Notes under the pieces: model-generated
Databases searched by the model: none
Told to the model about the DNA's origin: nothing
The model's input: only the letters and a program-made list of their open reading frames with translations
Shown: positions 8,913 to 17,416 of the stretch, one piece after another
How the letters are laid out: every line of letters starts with the position of its first letter
Numbering within the stretch: the stretch's first letter is position 1
DNA from: Desulfomarina profundi
GTDB lineage: Bacteria; Desulfobacterota; Desulfobulbia; Desulfobulbales; Desulfocapsaceae
Assembly (NCBI RefSeq): GCF_019703855.1
Contig: NZ_AP024086.1
Coordinates: 248,001-312,000, forward strand
DNA length: 64,000 nucleotides
Direction: 5' to 3'
Translations under genes and position numbers: made by a program

Positions 8913-8971
8913 GTTTATCTGAAAAATACTCATAGGGTACAAATGACTGGGTTGATTGTCCAGACCATGCT

Positions 8972-10765
8972 CTATCCTTTTCTGTCCATTGCCACCATTC
9001 GGGCATATTCACCCTTTTTATTCAGGAGCGTCATGTGTGTGCCCTGTTCTATAATTTTTCCAGCCTGCATGACTATGATCCTGTCGGCACGGCGAATCGT
9101 GGAAAGCCTGTGAGCAATGATGAGAGAGGTGCGGCCGGTGAAACTGTCGGCAATGGCTTCTTCCAGGATATTTTCCGATTCCGTGTCAATAGCTGCTGTC
9201 GCCTCATCAAGAATAAGGATGGCCGGGTCCTTGCAGAGAACCCGGGCAAAGGCCAGCAATTGTTTCTCTCCGGTGGAAAGCTCCTGGCCACCTTCACCGA
9301 TCAGAGTGTCCAGTCCTTCGGGGAGTTTTTCCACAAAGCGGGTCATGCCGGTTTTCCGCATGATATTTTCCACATCGGTTCTTGTTCGACCGGTATCCAG
9401 AACGATATTGGCCAGAAGAGTATCCTGGAGGATAAGGACTTCCTGAAGGATGACTCCGATGAGTGTGCGCAGCTCATGGAGGTCAAGCTCTGAGATGTTG
9501 ACGCCATCAATTGTGATATTTCCCTTTTCCGGATCATAAAACCGCAGGAGCAGGCTGACCAGTGTTGTTTTTCCGGAACCGGTGGTGCCCACCAGGGCCA
9601 CGGTTTCACCAGCCTCGATTGTAAGGGACATCTCTTCAATGAGAGGAGTCTTTTCTATTTTATTATAACTGAAGGTGATGTTTTTGAACTGCAGCCGGCC
9701 TTTTGGGTTGGTTATTTTTTTGGGTTGTGCCGGTTGTTTCAGATTACTTTTTCTGTCCAGAAGTTGAAAAATTCGTTCTGCTGAGGCCATGGCCGACTGG
9801 ACAATAGAGTATTTCTGGGAAAGTTCACGCAGGGGCTGGAAAAAAAGACGCATATAAGAGAGGAAAGCAACCAGTTCACCAAGGGTGAGCCGGTTCTCCA
9901 GGACTTCTCCCCCTCCGTACCAGAGGATCATGGCTACAGCTGTAGAACTCATGAATTCGGTGAGTGGCATAAAGGTGCCAAATAGTTTGATCTGCCTGAG
10001 GGCATGATGAAGAAAACCTTCGCTCAGTTCCTCAAACTCTTGCCTGCTTGACTCTTCTCTGCCAAACAGTTGCAGGATGGCAATGCCGGAGATGGTTTCG
10101 GAAAGAAAAGAGTTGAGTCGTGCCAGTTGCGTGCGAATTGCACGAAACCGCTCCCTGGCAAGACGGGCAAAGGAGACCGTGATTATCAGGGAAAGGGGGA
10201 CAAAAATGGTCATGAGTGCTGCAAGGTTCGGATTCATCAGGTAGAGCAGAACTATGATTGCCCCCAGCCTGAGAAGATCATTAAACAGGGTGATGATGAC
10301 AGAGGTGAACATCTCATGCATGTTCTGGATATCATTCGTCAACCTTGTGACAAGCCTGCCGGTGGGGGTGGAGTTGAAAAAGGCCATATCCAGGCTGAGA
10401 AGGTGGGAAAAGAGTTCCTGCCTGATGGTGTGCATGATGGATTGACCGATCCACTCCAGAACCATTATCTGACAGAAGGAAGCGACAAAGAGAGCACCTA
10501 CGATTCCTCCGTAGAAAATTGCTGTTCGCATCAGCCCTGCAATCCTGAGGTGATCGGTCAGGTTGTGGTTGGTGATAAAATTATCGATTCCATTTTGCAT
10601 CAGGTGGGGCAGGGCAAGGGTCGCACCGGTGACCAGCAGGGAGAGCACGAGTGCCAGGAAAAGCCGGGGGAGATGGGGCCTGCAGAACATTGCAATACGA
10701 CGCCAGAGCTGGAAATCTCCCAGGGAAATACGGGCACCTTCTTCGCTGTAACCGAAATTTTTCAT
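8972..10765 (-). CDS. Heterodimeric ABC exporter, subunit with the catalytic Walker B (MdlB/TM288 type)
   Basis: 597 residues: a six-helix transmembrane domain (about 30-320), then an ATPase domain. Walker A is GTTGSGKT, Walker B ends ILILDEATAAID with the catalytic Glu, and the H-loop AHRLS is intact, but the signature reads LSTGE instead of LSGGQ. The partner gene just upstream has the complementary defects, so the pair forms one good and one degenerate ATP site, as in TM287/288, BmrCD and MdlAB. The substrate is unknown (lipid or drug-like). Its ATG overlaps the partner's stop by four bases. Confidence 0.92.
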   Translation of the reverse strand: MKNFGYSEEGARISLGDFQLWRRIAMFCRPHLPRLFLALVLSLLVTGATLALPHLMQNGIDNFITNHNLTDHLRIAGLMRTAIFYGGIVGALFVASFCQIMVLEWIGQSIMHTIRQELFSHLLSLDMAFFNSTPTGRLVTRLTNDIQNMHEMFTSVIITLFNDLLRLGAIIVLLYLMNPNLAALMTIFVPLSLIITVSFARLARERFRAIRTQLARLNSFLSETISGIAILQLFGREESSRQEFEELSEGFLHHALRQIKLFGTFMPLTEFMSSTAVAMILWYGGGEVLENRLTLGELVAFLSYMRLFFQPLRELSQKYSIVQSAMASAERIFQLLDRKSNLKQPAQPKKITNPKGRLQFKNITFSYNKIEKTPLIEEMSLTIEAGETVALVGTTGSGKTTLVSLLLRFYDPEKGNITIDGVNISELDLHELRTLIGVILQEVLILQDTLLANIVLDTGRTRTDVENIMRKTGMTRFVEKLPEGLDTLIGEGGQELSTGEKQLLAFARVLCKDPAILILDEATAAIDTESENILEEAIADSFTGRTSLIIAHRLSTIRRADRIIVMQAGKIIEQGTHMTLLNKKGEYARMVAMDRKG

Positions 10766-12576
10766 CTTTTCGACCCCGCTTCGTCAGGATCCAGCATCTG
10801 CTTGCTGTACATGGAGCGGTACAGATCGCTTGAGCGCAGAAGCTCTTCATGGCTCCCTTCGGCTTCCACACTGCCGTCAGTAAGGATGATAATACGATCC
10901 GTCATGGAGAGGAGTTTGGTGCGGTTGGAGATGACGATGACCACCTTGTCGGCAAAATAATGTTTCAGACCGTGGAAAAGCTCCTCTTCCGTAGTCACGT
11001 CAACGGCAGAGAGCCCGTCATCAATAAGCAATATTTCCCGGTCTGCCAGCAGGGCACGGGCCATGGCAAGGCGTTGACGCTGTCCGCCGGAAAGTTTTAT
11101 GCCTCTTTCACCGATTGTTGTTTCATATCCTTTTTCAAATGTGAGAATATCTTCGTGGATGGCCGCTTTTTTTGCTGCTTCTTCCACCTCCTTTCGACTT
11201 GCCTCGGGTCTCCCCAGGCGAATGTTTTCAGCGATGGATCGTGAAAAAAGTATTGGTTCCTGGGCAACATAACCGATACGGGAACGAACCTGAAACAGGG
11301 GATATTGATTGACATCGTGGCCGGCGAAGCAGAGTTGTTGATTCTTTACCGGGTAGAGTCGCGTCAGTAGTTTGCAGAGGGTCGTCTTGCCGCAGCCAGT
11401 ACGTCCGGTTATCCCGTGGATTCCAGGGCCCAGATGGAGGCTGAGATTGTTCAAAACAGGGCGGGGAGAAGACGGGTAGGAAAATGTGAGATTGTTAAGC
11501 CTGAATCCAGGTTGACCGGGGTCCGGTTCCGGCCCTTCTTTTGGATCATGCAGCCGGGCGACACTTGTGACCAGGCTGTGAATGCGGGCAAGGGAAGTGG
11601 CTCCCCGCTGGACAAGGTTGGCGACCCAGCCCACAGCCATAACAGGCCAGATAAGCATGTAAAGGTAAGTGATAAAGGCTACAAAATCACCAAGGCTTAT
11701 TTTTTTCTGGATAACAAAAAGACCCCCGAGAAAAAGGACTACCAGCATTCCGATGTTACCCACCAGGGTGGCAACAGGGCTGATCAGTCCCTGGATAGCT
11801 GCCACCCGCAGATTATCTTTTACATATTTCTTTCCCAGCCGGTCAAACTGCTTTGTCTGAAATCCCTCCATGGTGTAGCTCTTGATCAACCCTATGGAAA
11901 TAAGAGTTGACCTGGAGAGTTCTGTCAACATGGCAAACCGTTCCTGTACCGCAGAAAAGCGCTTGTGCAGTTTTCCCGAGAGTATCCTGGTACTTATTGC
12001 AAGTATTGGCATGGGCAGGAGAGCCATAAGGGTCAGGGTAGGGTGAATTGCTATCATGAAGCCGATGGCGGCCAGAAGCATGACCAGGGCATCAACTGCG
12101 GCAACCATGCCCATGCCGCAGGCCATCTGGATGGCGGAAATATCATTGGAGGAATGGGCCATCAGGTCTCCGGTTGTCCGTTTTTCGAAGAACGGGCCGT
12201 CCATGGTGAGAAGATGGGTGAAAATCCGGTTTCTTATATCTCTTTCCAGCAGCCTGGAAAAGCCTATAATCAGGTAGCGCCAGGTGAAACGGAGGATAAC
12301 TACGCCTGCGGCAATGGATACTATCAGCGCTGCCGGTGTCAGGAGTTCGTGACTGGATATTTCGGTTGCCTGCAGGCTGTCAACAGCCCTGCGGATAATA
12401 CGGGGAATAAGCAACTGCAGAAAATCAACGGCGAGAAGAGCGATAAACCCGGCGAGCAGTCGTAATCTGTGTTTTCTGTAGGTCGGTCCGAGCAGAGAGC
12501 GGACCTGTGCAAAGGTGGCTTGGGGCTGTTTTCTTTTTTTTCGCTTATCTGTTGTCTGTTGAGTCGTCAAAGTCAA
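10762..12576 (-). CDS. Heterodimeric ABC exporter, subunit with the degenerate ATP site (MdlA/TM287 type)
   Basis: 604 residues with an N-terminal six-helix exporter domain and a C-terminal ATPase. Walker A GRTGCGKT and signature LSGGQRQR are canonical. Walker B reads LLIDDGLSAVD (Asp replaces the catalytic Glu) and the H-loop reads ISNR (Asn replaces His), so this subunit does not complete a hydrolytic site itself. It supplies the good signature to the partner at 8972-10765. The start is a TTG that overlaps the stop of the TSUP permease gene by four bases, which makes this the middle gene of a three-gene operon. Confidence 0.9.
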   Translation of the reverse strand: MTLTTQQTTDKRKKRKQPQATFAQVRSLLGPTYRKHRLRLLAGFIALLAVDFLQLLIPRIIRRAVDSLQATEISSHELLTPAALIVSIAAGVVILRFTWRYLIIGFSRLLERDIRNRIFTHLLTMDGPFFEKRTTGDLMAHSSNDISAIQMACGMGMVAAVDALVMLLAAIGFMIAIHPTLTLMALLPMPILAISTRILSGKLHKRFSAVQERFAMLTELSRSTLISIGLIKSYTMEGFQTKQFDRLGKKYVKDNLRVAAIQGLISPVATLVGNIGMLVVLFLGGLFVIQKKISLGDFVAFITYLYMLIWPVMAVGWVANLVQRGATSLARIHSLVTSVARLHDPKEGPEPDPGQPGFRLNNLTFSYPSSPRPVLNNLSLHLGPGIHGITGRTGCGKTTLCKLLTRLYPVKNQQLCFAGHDVNQYPLFQVRSRIGYVAQEPILFSRSIAENIRLGRPEASRKEVEEAAKKAAIHEDILTFEKGYETTIGERGIKLSGGQRQRLAMARALLADREILLIDDGLSAVDVTTEEELFHGLKHYFADKVVIVISNRTKLLSMTDRIIILTDGSVEAEGSHEELLRSSDLYRSMYSKQMLDPDEAGSKR

Positions 12577-13349
12577 GTTACATTGAAGAAATTAATAAAG
12601 GCAAGACGGGCAATGGTTATAAAAACAACGGTGAGAAAGAGTGGTCTGATGAAGGCTGCTCCTCTTTTAATTGCCATCCCTGATCCGATCCGTGCACCGA
12701 TGATTTGCCCGGCGGCCATGGTCAGGCCGATTGACCAGATGATATTGCCGCCTATGATGAACCAGGTGAGTGCGACAATATTACTGGTAAAATTCATGAT
12801 CTTTGTATAGCCGGTGGCCCGTGTCATGTTGAAGCCCGCGAAAAACATGAAGGCCACTGTCCAGAAAGACCCGGTTCCGGGGCCAAAAAAACCATCGTAA
12901 AATCCGAGCAGGAGGCCAAACAGGGCATGGAACAGAATTGGCTGCATTCTGGCAGGAATGTCTTTGCTGCCCAGTTCCCGCGAAAAGAGGGTATGGAAAA
13001 AGACAAGAAGCAGCAGAATCGGAATCAGCGGTTTAATAAAAGATGGATCCAGTGATTGAACCAGCAGAGCACCGCCGCTGGCACCAATGAGGGTGAAAAA
13101 AATTCCCGGCAGGGCGGTTTTGAGAGAGACCTCTCTTCTGGAGATAAAGTTCCAGCTGGCTGACAGGGTGCCGAAACTTCCCTGCAGTTTATTGGTGCCC
13201 AGTGCGACCTGGGGTGGCAGGCCGACGAAGAGCAGGGCCGGCAGAGCAATAAGACCACCTCCTCCGGCGATGGAATCGATAAAACCTGAGAGCAGGCCGA
13301 CTAGAAGCAGTATAAGCAGGACGGTAGGTGAGATATCAATTGATTCCAT
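12573..13349 (-). CDS. TSUP (TauE/SafE) family anion permease
   Basis: 258 residues with about eight membrane helices. The glycine-rich SGFIDSIAGGGGLIALP near residues 21-37 is the hallmark of TauE/SafE/YfcA permeases, and a second half-motif lies near GFYDGFFGPGTGSF. Members export sulfite, sulfoacetate or other small organosulfur anions; the substrate here is unknown. It is the first gene of an operon with the ABC exporter, overlapping it by four bases. Confidence 0.88.
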   Translation of the reverse strand: MESIDISPTVLLILLLVGLLSGFIDSIAGGGGLIALPALLFVGLPPQVALGTNKLQGSFGTLSASWNFISRREVSLKTALPGIFFTLIGASGGALLVQSLDPSFIKPLIPILLLLVFFHTLFSRELGSKDIPARMQPILFHALFGLLLGFYDGFFGPGTGSFWTVAFMFFAGFNMTRATGYTKIMNFTSNIVALTWFIIGGNIIWSIGLTMAAGQIIGARIGSGMAIKRGAAFIRPLFLTVVFITIARLAFINFFNVT

Positions 13350-13653
13350 TCCAGGGAAAACTCCTTGTTTTTCAGGTCAGCGGCAGAAAACATGTGGAGA
13401 ACAGAATAAATCCGCTTAACATAATTGGCAACTTTTGTTTGCCTTGCTTCAGTTACGTTATATATTTTCTCATAACCCATGAATCTCAGCCGGTAATTCC
13501 TGTTTCTTTTGAACCGGCAAAATGTAATTTTTGAAATATGTCCGATAAAACAGCACATTTCCGGCTTTCAAGTGTCAAGCTGAGTTTTGTATGTATTCAG
13601 GATATATTTTGTATGGGGATTGATGTGTAAAAAAAAATTCTTTGTGAGTTGTA
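13350..13653. other. Intergenic gap between divergent genes
   Basis: About 300 bases between the TSUP permease and the sigma54 activator. It must hold both promoters. A short stretch at about 13468-13490 (CATAACCCATGAATCTCAGCC) resembles the dispersed ACCCATGAAACTCAG repeat seen at 21447, 31897, 32921 and 60321. No gene is supported. Confidence 0.5.
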
Positions 13654-15042
13654 GTGAAAAATAAAGATGAAGCAATAAATAAAACGGCTAATGAGATCAT
13701 CCTGGAATCGATCTCTGACGGGGTCTTTACCGTTGATCATAACTGGCGGATAATGACTTTTAACCGGGCGGCTGAAGAGATTACGGGTACAAGCCGGGAG
13801 GAGGCAATCGGTCGTTACTGCTGGGAGGTTTTTCGTTCCAATATGTGCGAGGGTGACTGTGCTCTGAAAAGGACAATGAAGGAAGGAAAATCCTTTGTCA
13901 GTAGTTCCACGTATATCATCAATAATCGGCAGAAACGGGTGCCCATCTCTGTCTCAACCTCTCCCTTGAAGGACGAATCAGGTGTGGTTCTGGGTGGAGT
14001 GGAGACCTTTCGGGATCATAGTCTGGTTGAAGAGTTACGGCGGGAACTGGAGGGCAGTTATCAGCTCGCTGATATGGTGAGTCGCAGTGAGGGGATGAAA
14101 AAGATTTTCGCGATCCTGCCCCAGGTTGCCAGAAGTGATTCAACGGTTTTAATTGAAGGTGAAACAGGAACAGGCAAGGAATTGTTGGCTTCGGCCATCC
14201 ATAATCTTTCCCTGAAAAAGGATGATCCGTTTGTGGCTGTCAACTGTGGGGCTCTGCCGGACAGTCTTCTGGAGTCTGAACTTTTCGGCTATAAGGCGGG
14301 GGCCTTTACCGGGGCCGAAAAGGATAAGAAGGGTTTTTTTGGCTCCGCCGGAGAAGGGACAATCTTTCTTGATGAAATCGGGGATACCAGTGCTGCTTTT
14401 CAGGTGCGATTACTTCGGGTTTTGCAGGAAAAAGAATATCAGCCCCTGGGCAGTGTGGAAAAGGTCAAAACGGCTGCGCGGGTCATTACCGCCACCAACC
14501 GTGACCTGTCGGAAATGGTGGAGAACGGGGATTTTCGCCGAGATCTTTTTTACCGGATCAATATTATCAGTTTCAGGCTGCCACCGTTAAGAGAACGTAT
14601 TGAAGATGTACCGCTTCTGGTTGAAAAATTTATTAAAAAAATGAACCGTATCAAGGGAAAAGCTGTTTCAGGTGTAGATCGGGAAGTGATGGCCCTTCTT
14701 CTGGGCCACGATTATCCCGGCAATATCCGTGAGCTGGAAAACATTATTGAACACGGTTTTGTTCTCTGTTCAGAGGGAGAAATAAACAGTTCTCACCTTC
14801 CCGCCTATCTGCTTCAGAGAAAAAAGACTATTCCGGAACAGGGTTCCTCTACAGCTCGTGAGGCAGCGGGAATGACGGAAAAGGCGCGGATTGTCGAAGC
14901 TCTGAAAAATAATAAATATAACCGGCTGGCTGCGGCAAGAGAACTGGGCATCCATAAAAGCACCCTGTTTCGCAAACTGAAAAAATACCAGATAACTCTT
15001 CCCGGAATTGACGGGAGGACGACCCGAAAAGAGTTGCACTGA
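13654..15042 (+). CDS. Sigma54-dependent transcriptional activator with PAS sensor (ORP-cluster type)
   Basis: 462 residues from a GTG. An N-terminal PAS domain (about 12-125) contains three cysteines at 56, 65 and 69 (CWEVF..MCEGDC), which could bind a metal or Fe-S cofactor or sense redox. A central AAA+ domain follows: Walker A GETGTGKE at 169-176 and the sigma54-contacting GAFTGA at 216-221. The C-terminus is a Fis-type helix-turn-helix (NRLAAARELGIHKSTLFRKL). There is no receiver domain, so it senses directly. It sits just upstream of the NifX/MinD cluster, as the sigma54 regulator of the Desulfovibrio orange-protein operons does, and probably controls the promoter at 15173. Confidence 0.9.
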   Translation: MKNKDEAINKTANEIILESISDGVFTVDHNWRIMTFNRAAEEITGTSREEAIGRYCWEVFRSNMCEGDCALKRTMKEGKSFVSSSTYIINNRQKRVPISVSTSPLKDESGVVLGGVETFRDHSLVEELRRELEGSYQLADMVSRSEGMKKIFAILPQVARSDSTVLIEGETGTGKELLASAIHNLSLKKDDPFVAVNCGALPDSLLESELFGYKAGAFTGAEKDKKGFFGSAGEGTIFLDEIGDTSAAFQVRLLRVLQEKEYQPLGSVEKVKTAARVITATNRDLSEMVENGDFRRDLFYRINIISFRLPPLRERIEDVPLLVEKFIKKMNRIKGKAVSGVDREVMALLLGHDYPGNIRELENIIEHGFVLCSEGEINSSHLPAYLLQRKKTIPEQGSSTAREAAGMTEKARIVEALKNNKYNRLAAARELGIHKSTLFRKLKKYQITLPGIDGRTTRKELH

Positions 15043-15092
15043 GAGACTTTCTGCGACTCTATGCGACTGTATTGGGTTGCATTTGTGCGACC
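15032..15092 (+). promoter_or_regulatory. Candidate upstream activator sites for the sigma54 regulator
   Basis: Repeated half-sites occur: AGTTGCA (15032), TGCGACT (15052 and 15062), and a near-perfect dyad GGTTGCA-N4-TGCGACC at 15075-15092. They lie about 80-140 bp upstream of the sigma54 promoter, the usual place for enhancer sites, and directly after the activator gene. Binding is inferred, not shown. Confidence 0.5.
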
Positions 15093-15172
15093 CTTTATCT
15101 CTTTCTTCCTTTCAAGAAGACATCTCTTCTTCTTTCTATCTGAAAATACAGGGAAAAAATATTTTATCACTT

Positions 15173-15188
15173 TGGCATTGTAAATGCA
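15173..15188 (+). promoter_or_regulatory. Sigma54 (-24/-12) promoter
   Basis: TGGCATTGTAAATGCA fits the TGGCAC-N5-TTGCA consensus, with GG at 15174-15175 and GC at 15186-15187, exactly 12 bases apart. It would start transcription near 15199, just ahead of the ribosome site (GGGAGG) of the NifX-family gene at 15217. Confidence 0.75.
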
Positions 15189-15216
15189 AAATGACAAGTG
15201 CCAGGGAGGAAAATGA

Positions 15217-15618
15217 ATGAATGTAGCCATTACAGTATGGGGAAATCTGATTTCTCCGGTATTTGATTCCGCCCAGACCTTGTTGATTGCTGAGGTTGAA
15301 GGGGATGACATTATTGACAGGCGAATAGAACGAATGGATGGCGCCATGTTTAATCGTGTGCTTGAACTCCTGGAAAGCCTGGAAGTTGATGTTCTGATTT
15401 GTGGTGCCCTGTCAATGGGGACGGCTGCTCTTCTTGAAGCAGTCCGGATAGAAGTTATTCCTTTTATATCAGGAGACGCGGAAGAAATTTTATCTCTCTA
15501 TGTGAATGGTGAAGACCTGGCCGACTTTACCATGCCTGGCTGTCCGCGCAGACGATGCTGTCGTGGAAGGAGATGTTCTCCGGGGCAGCAGGGGATAGGC
15601 CGGTATTTGAAAAATTAG
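15217..15618 (+). CDS. NifX/dinitrogenase iron-molybdenum cofactor family protein (ORP-like)
   Basis: 133 residues in the NifX/NafY-like alpha/beta fold, which can carry metal-sulfur clusters; orange protein (ORP) of Desulfovibrio, with its Mo-Cu-S cluster, belongs to this superfamily. The C-terminus is a Cys/Arg-rich tail (MPGCPRRRCCRGRRC, about 112-126) that could ligate metal. It is the first gene after the sigma54 promoter and has a strong ribosome site. Which cluster is bound cannot be told from sequence. Confidence 0.85.
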   Translation: MNVAITVWGNLISPVFDSAQTLLIAEVEGDDIIDRRIERMDGAMFNRVLELLESLEVDVLICGALSMGTAALLEAVRIEVIPFISGDAEEILSLYVNGEDLADFTMPGCPRRRCCRGRRCSPGQQGIGRYLKN

Positions 15619-15755
15619 CTTATTTTCGGACAGGTACTGGTTCGGATTTTTCAGGCTGGCTGCATGTGGAATATAAAAACGTGACAGATCATCCGAAAAT
15701 ATGGCATCCAATGGCGGATGGCAGGGTTTTCGGTGAAAATAAGGAGGTATAGATT

Positions 15756-16051
15756 ATGCCAGGATTTGATAGAAGTGGCCCGGAAGGACAGGGACCCGCA
15801 AGTGGAAAAATGAGAGGCATGTGTCGCAGAACTGATTATTCAACTTTTGGTCGTTTTGGTGGTGGTCGGGTATGGGCCGTGGAAGAGGGCTGGGAATGGG
15901 AGTATCCGTTCCACAGGGACGTGCGCGTTCCGGGGCTGGAGCCGGTCGGGGATCAAATGATCTTGATGCGTTGAAGCAGCAGTATGATGCGGCCAGGGAG
16001 ACAGTGGAGCAGTTGCGGGAGGAAATAGCCCGCCTGCAGGATTCAGAATAA
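15756..16051 (+). pseudogene. DUF5320 family protein, interrupted by one frameshift
   Basis: The first frame starts MPGFDRSGPEGQGPASGKMR, the typical DUF5320 opening, after a perfect AAGGAGGT. It leaves the family pattern after about residue 38. The expected Gly/Arg-rich middle and C-terminal coiled coil (LKQQYDAARETVEQLREEI) continue in the -1 frame from about 15870 to a stop at 16049-16051. One extra G in the run at 15868-15870 restores a 98-residue protein. It is either a sequencing undercall or a real lesion. DUF5320 proteins commonly neighbour NifX/Mrp genes in anaerobes; their function is unknown. Confidence 0.75.
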
Positions 16052-16128
16052 GAAAACAATAAAACCCGAATCCTTCACAGCAGAAAATGAAAAGATATTT
16101 TTGTCCTGTGGGATTCAAGAAAGGCTAG

Positions 16129-16155
16129 CCGGCTGAAAAATGTATTTTCAGCCGG
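16129..16155 (+). repeat. Intra-operon hairpin just before a ribosome site
   Basis: An 11-bp perfect stem (CCGGCTGAAAA with its inverse) with a 5-nt loop lies four bases before GGAGGT of the gene at 16170. There is no T-run afterwards, so it is more likely an mRNA processing, stability or translation element than a terminator. Confidence 0.5.
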
Positions 16156-16169
16156 TTCAGGAGGTATAG

Positions 16170-16553
16170 ATGGCACGTATACTGCTGGTGAGCAAGGTTC
16201 CAGAGAATTTCGAGGAGTTGGCTGTCGCTCTGCAAAAGAGAGACGGAATCGAACTGATCAGGGTTGACTCACAGAAAGAGGCGTTGAAAAAAGCGGAGGA
16301 GGTTCGGCTGGATGTGGTTGTGGCTGATGACGAACTGGCCGATGGCAGAGGGTTGGATCTTGTATCAGGTCTGATGCAGAATTATCCCCTTATAAACTGT
16401 GCCATGGTGAGTACACTTGCGCCTGATGATTTCCATGAATTTACTGAAGGTCTCGGGGTATTTATGCAGCTGCCTCCCGAGCCAACGGAAAAGGATGCTG
16501 TGAAAATGCTTGAAATTCTCGATTCCATTGATGCCCTGCTCAAGGCTGAATAA
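16170..16553 (+). CDS. Receiver-like (pseudo-response-regulator) protein
   Basis: 127 residues with the alpha/beta pattern of a CheY receiver. A plausible phospho-acceptor is at D53/D54 (VVVADDELADG), but the N-terminal acidic pair is missing (LLVSKVPEN), so phosphorylation may not occur. No output domain is attached. It lies inside the NifX/MinD operon with a strong GGAGGT, which suggests a partner or adaptor role in that system. Confidence 0.65.
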   Translation: MARILLVSKVPENFEELAVALQKRDGIELIRVDSQKEALKKAEEVRLDVVVADDELADGRGLDLVSGLMQNYPLINCAMVSTLAPDDFHEFTEGLGVFMQLPPEPTEKDAVKMLEILDSIDALLKAE

Positions 16554-16564
16554 GGAGTGTTGTC

Positions 16565-17403
16565 ATGATAATCAGTGTGGCAAGTGGTAAGGGTGGTACC
16601 GGAAAGACCACCGTGGCGACCAATCTGGCGGCGGCTTTGGGCCAGGGTGTGCGATTACTGGATTGCGATGTGGAAGAACCGAACGCTCATCTCTTTCTGA
16701 ATCCGGACCTGCAGAATAGGGAAGATGTAACCACCTTTATTCCCGAGATTGATGAAGAACGGTGTACAGGTTGTAAGAAATGTGCAGAGATCTGCAGGTT
16801 TCGGGCTCTTGCGGTGGTGGCCGGCAAGGTTCTGGTTTTTCCGGAACTGTGCCACAGCTGTGGAGGTTGTGTGGAGGTCTGTGAAGAGAGTGCTGTTCGG
16901 GACAGCCATCGTGTCCTGGGAAGTGTGGAATCCGGAAATGCCGGAGATATTCTGTTCTCCCATGGCCGGTTGAGGGTGGGGGAAGCCATGTCCCCACCTC
17001 TCATCATGGCTGTTCGCAGGGTTGGGGCTAACAATGGAACAACTATTATTGATGCGCCTCCGGGCACATCCTGCCCCGTGATCGCTGCCACCAGGGGGGT
17101 GGATTTTGTGCTGATGGTAACGGAACCGACACCTTTCGGGCTGCACGACCTGAAGCTGGGGTGGAGGCTGTCAGGACACTTGGAATTCCCTGCGGACTTG
17201 TTATCAATCGAGCAGATATCGGCAATAACGGGGTACGGGAATATGCGGCCAGGGAAAACATCCCAATTCTGATGGAGATTCCTTTTGAGAGAAAGATTGC
17301 GGAGAGTTATTCCAACGGCAGGCTGATCATTGATGTGATGCCCGAGTGGAAAGAGAAGTTTCGTCAGTTGTACAATCAAATGGAACTCCTTGCGCGGAGT
17401 TGA
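16565..17403 (+). pseudogene. MinD/Mrp-family P-loop ATPase with inserted 2x[4Fe-4S] ferredoxin domain, one frameshift
   Basis: Walker A GKGGTGKTT is at residues 8-16. A ferredoxin insert with two CxxCxxCxxxC clusters (CTGCKKCAEIC, CHSCGGCVEVC) follows at about 62-106, then the Walker A' and DAPPGTSCP region. The frame breaks at the GGGG run 17158-17161; one more G joins it to the downstream frame (EAVRTLGIPCGLVINR.. to stop 17403), giving about 279 residues. Homologues form paired ATPases in ORP-type clusters (the Desulfovibrio DVU2103/2104 type). The intact paralogue follows at 17417. The lesion may be an undercalled homopolymer. Confidence 0.85.
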
Positions 17404-17416
17404 TGGAGAGTAACCC

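Noticed and set aside
10070-10960. A 296-codon plus-strand frame opposite the ABC exporter genes
   Set aside because: It lies antisense to strongly conserved exporter sequence and shows no protein family pattern; it is a shadow frame.
15860-15875. Programmed -1 frameshift in the DUF5320 gene
   Set aside because: No X-XXY-YYZ slippery heptamer or downstream pseudoknot was seen, and the same type of one-base loss recurs in unrelated genes of the window.
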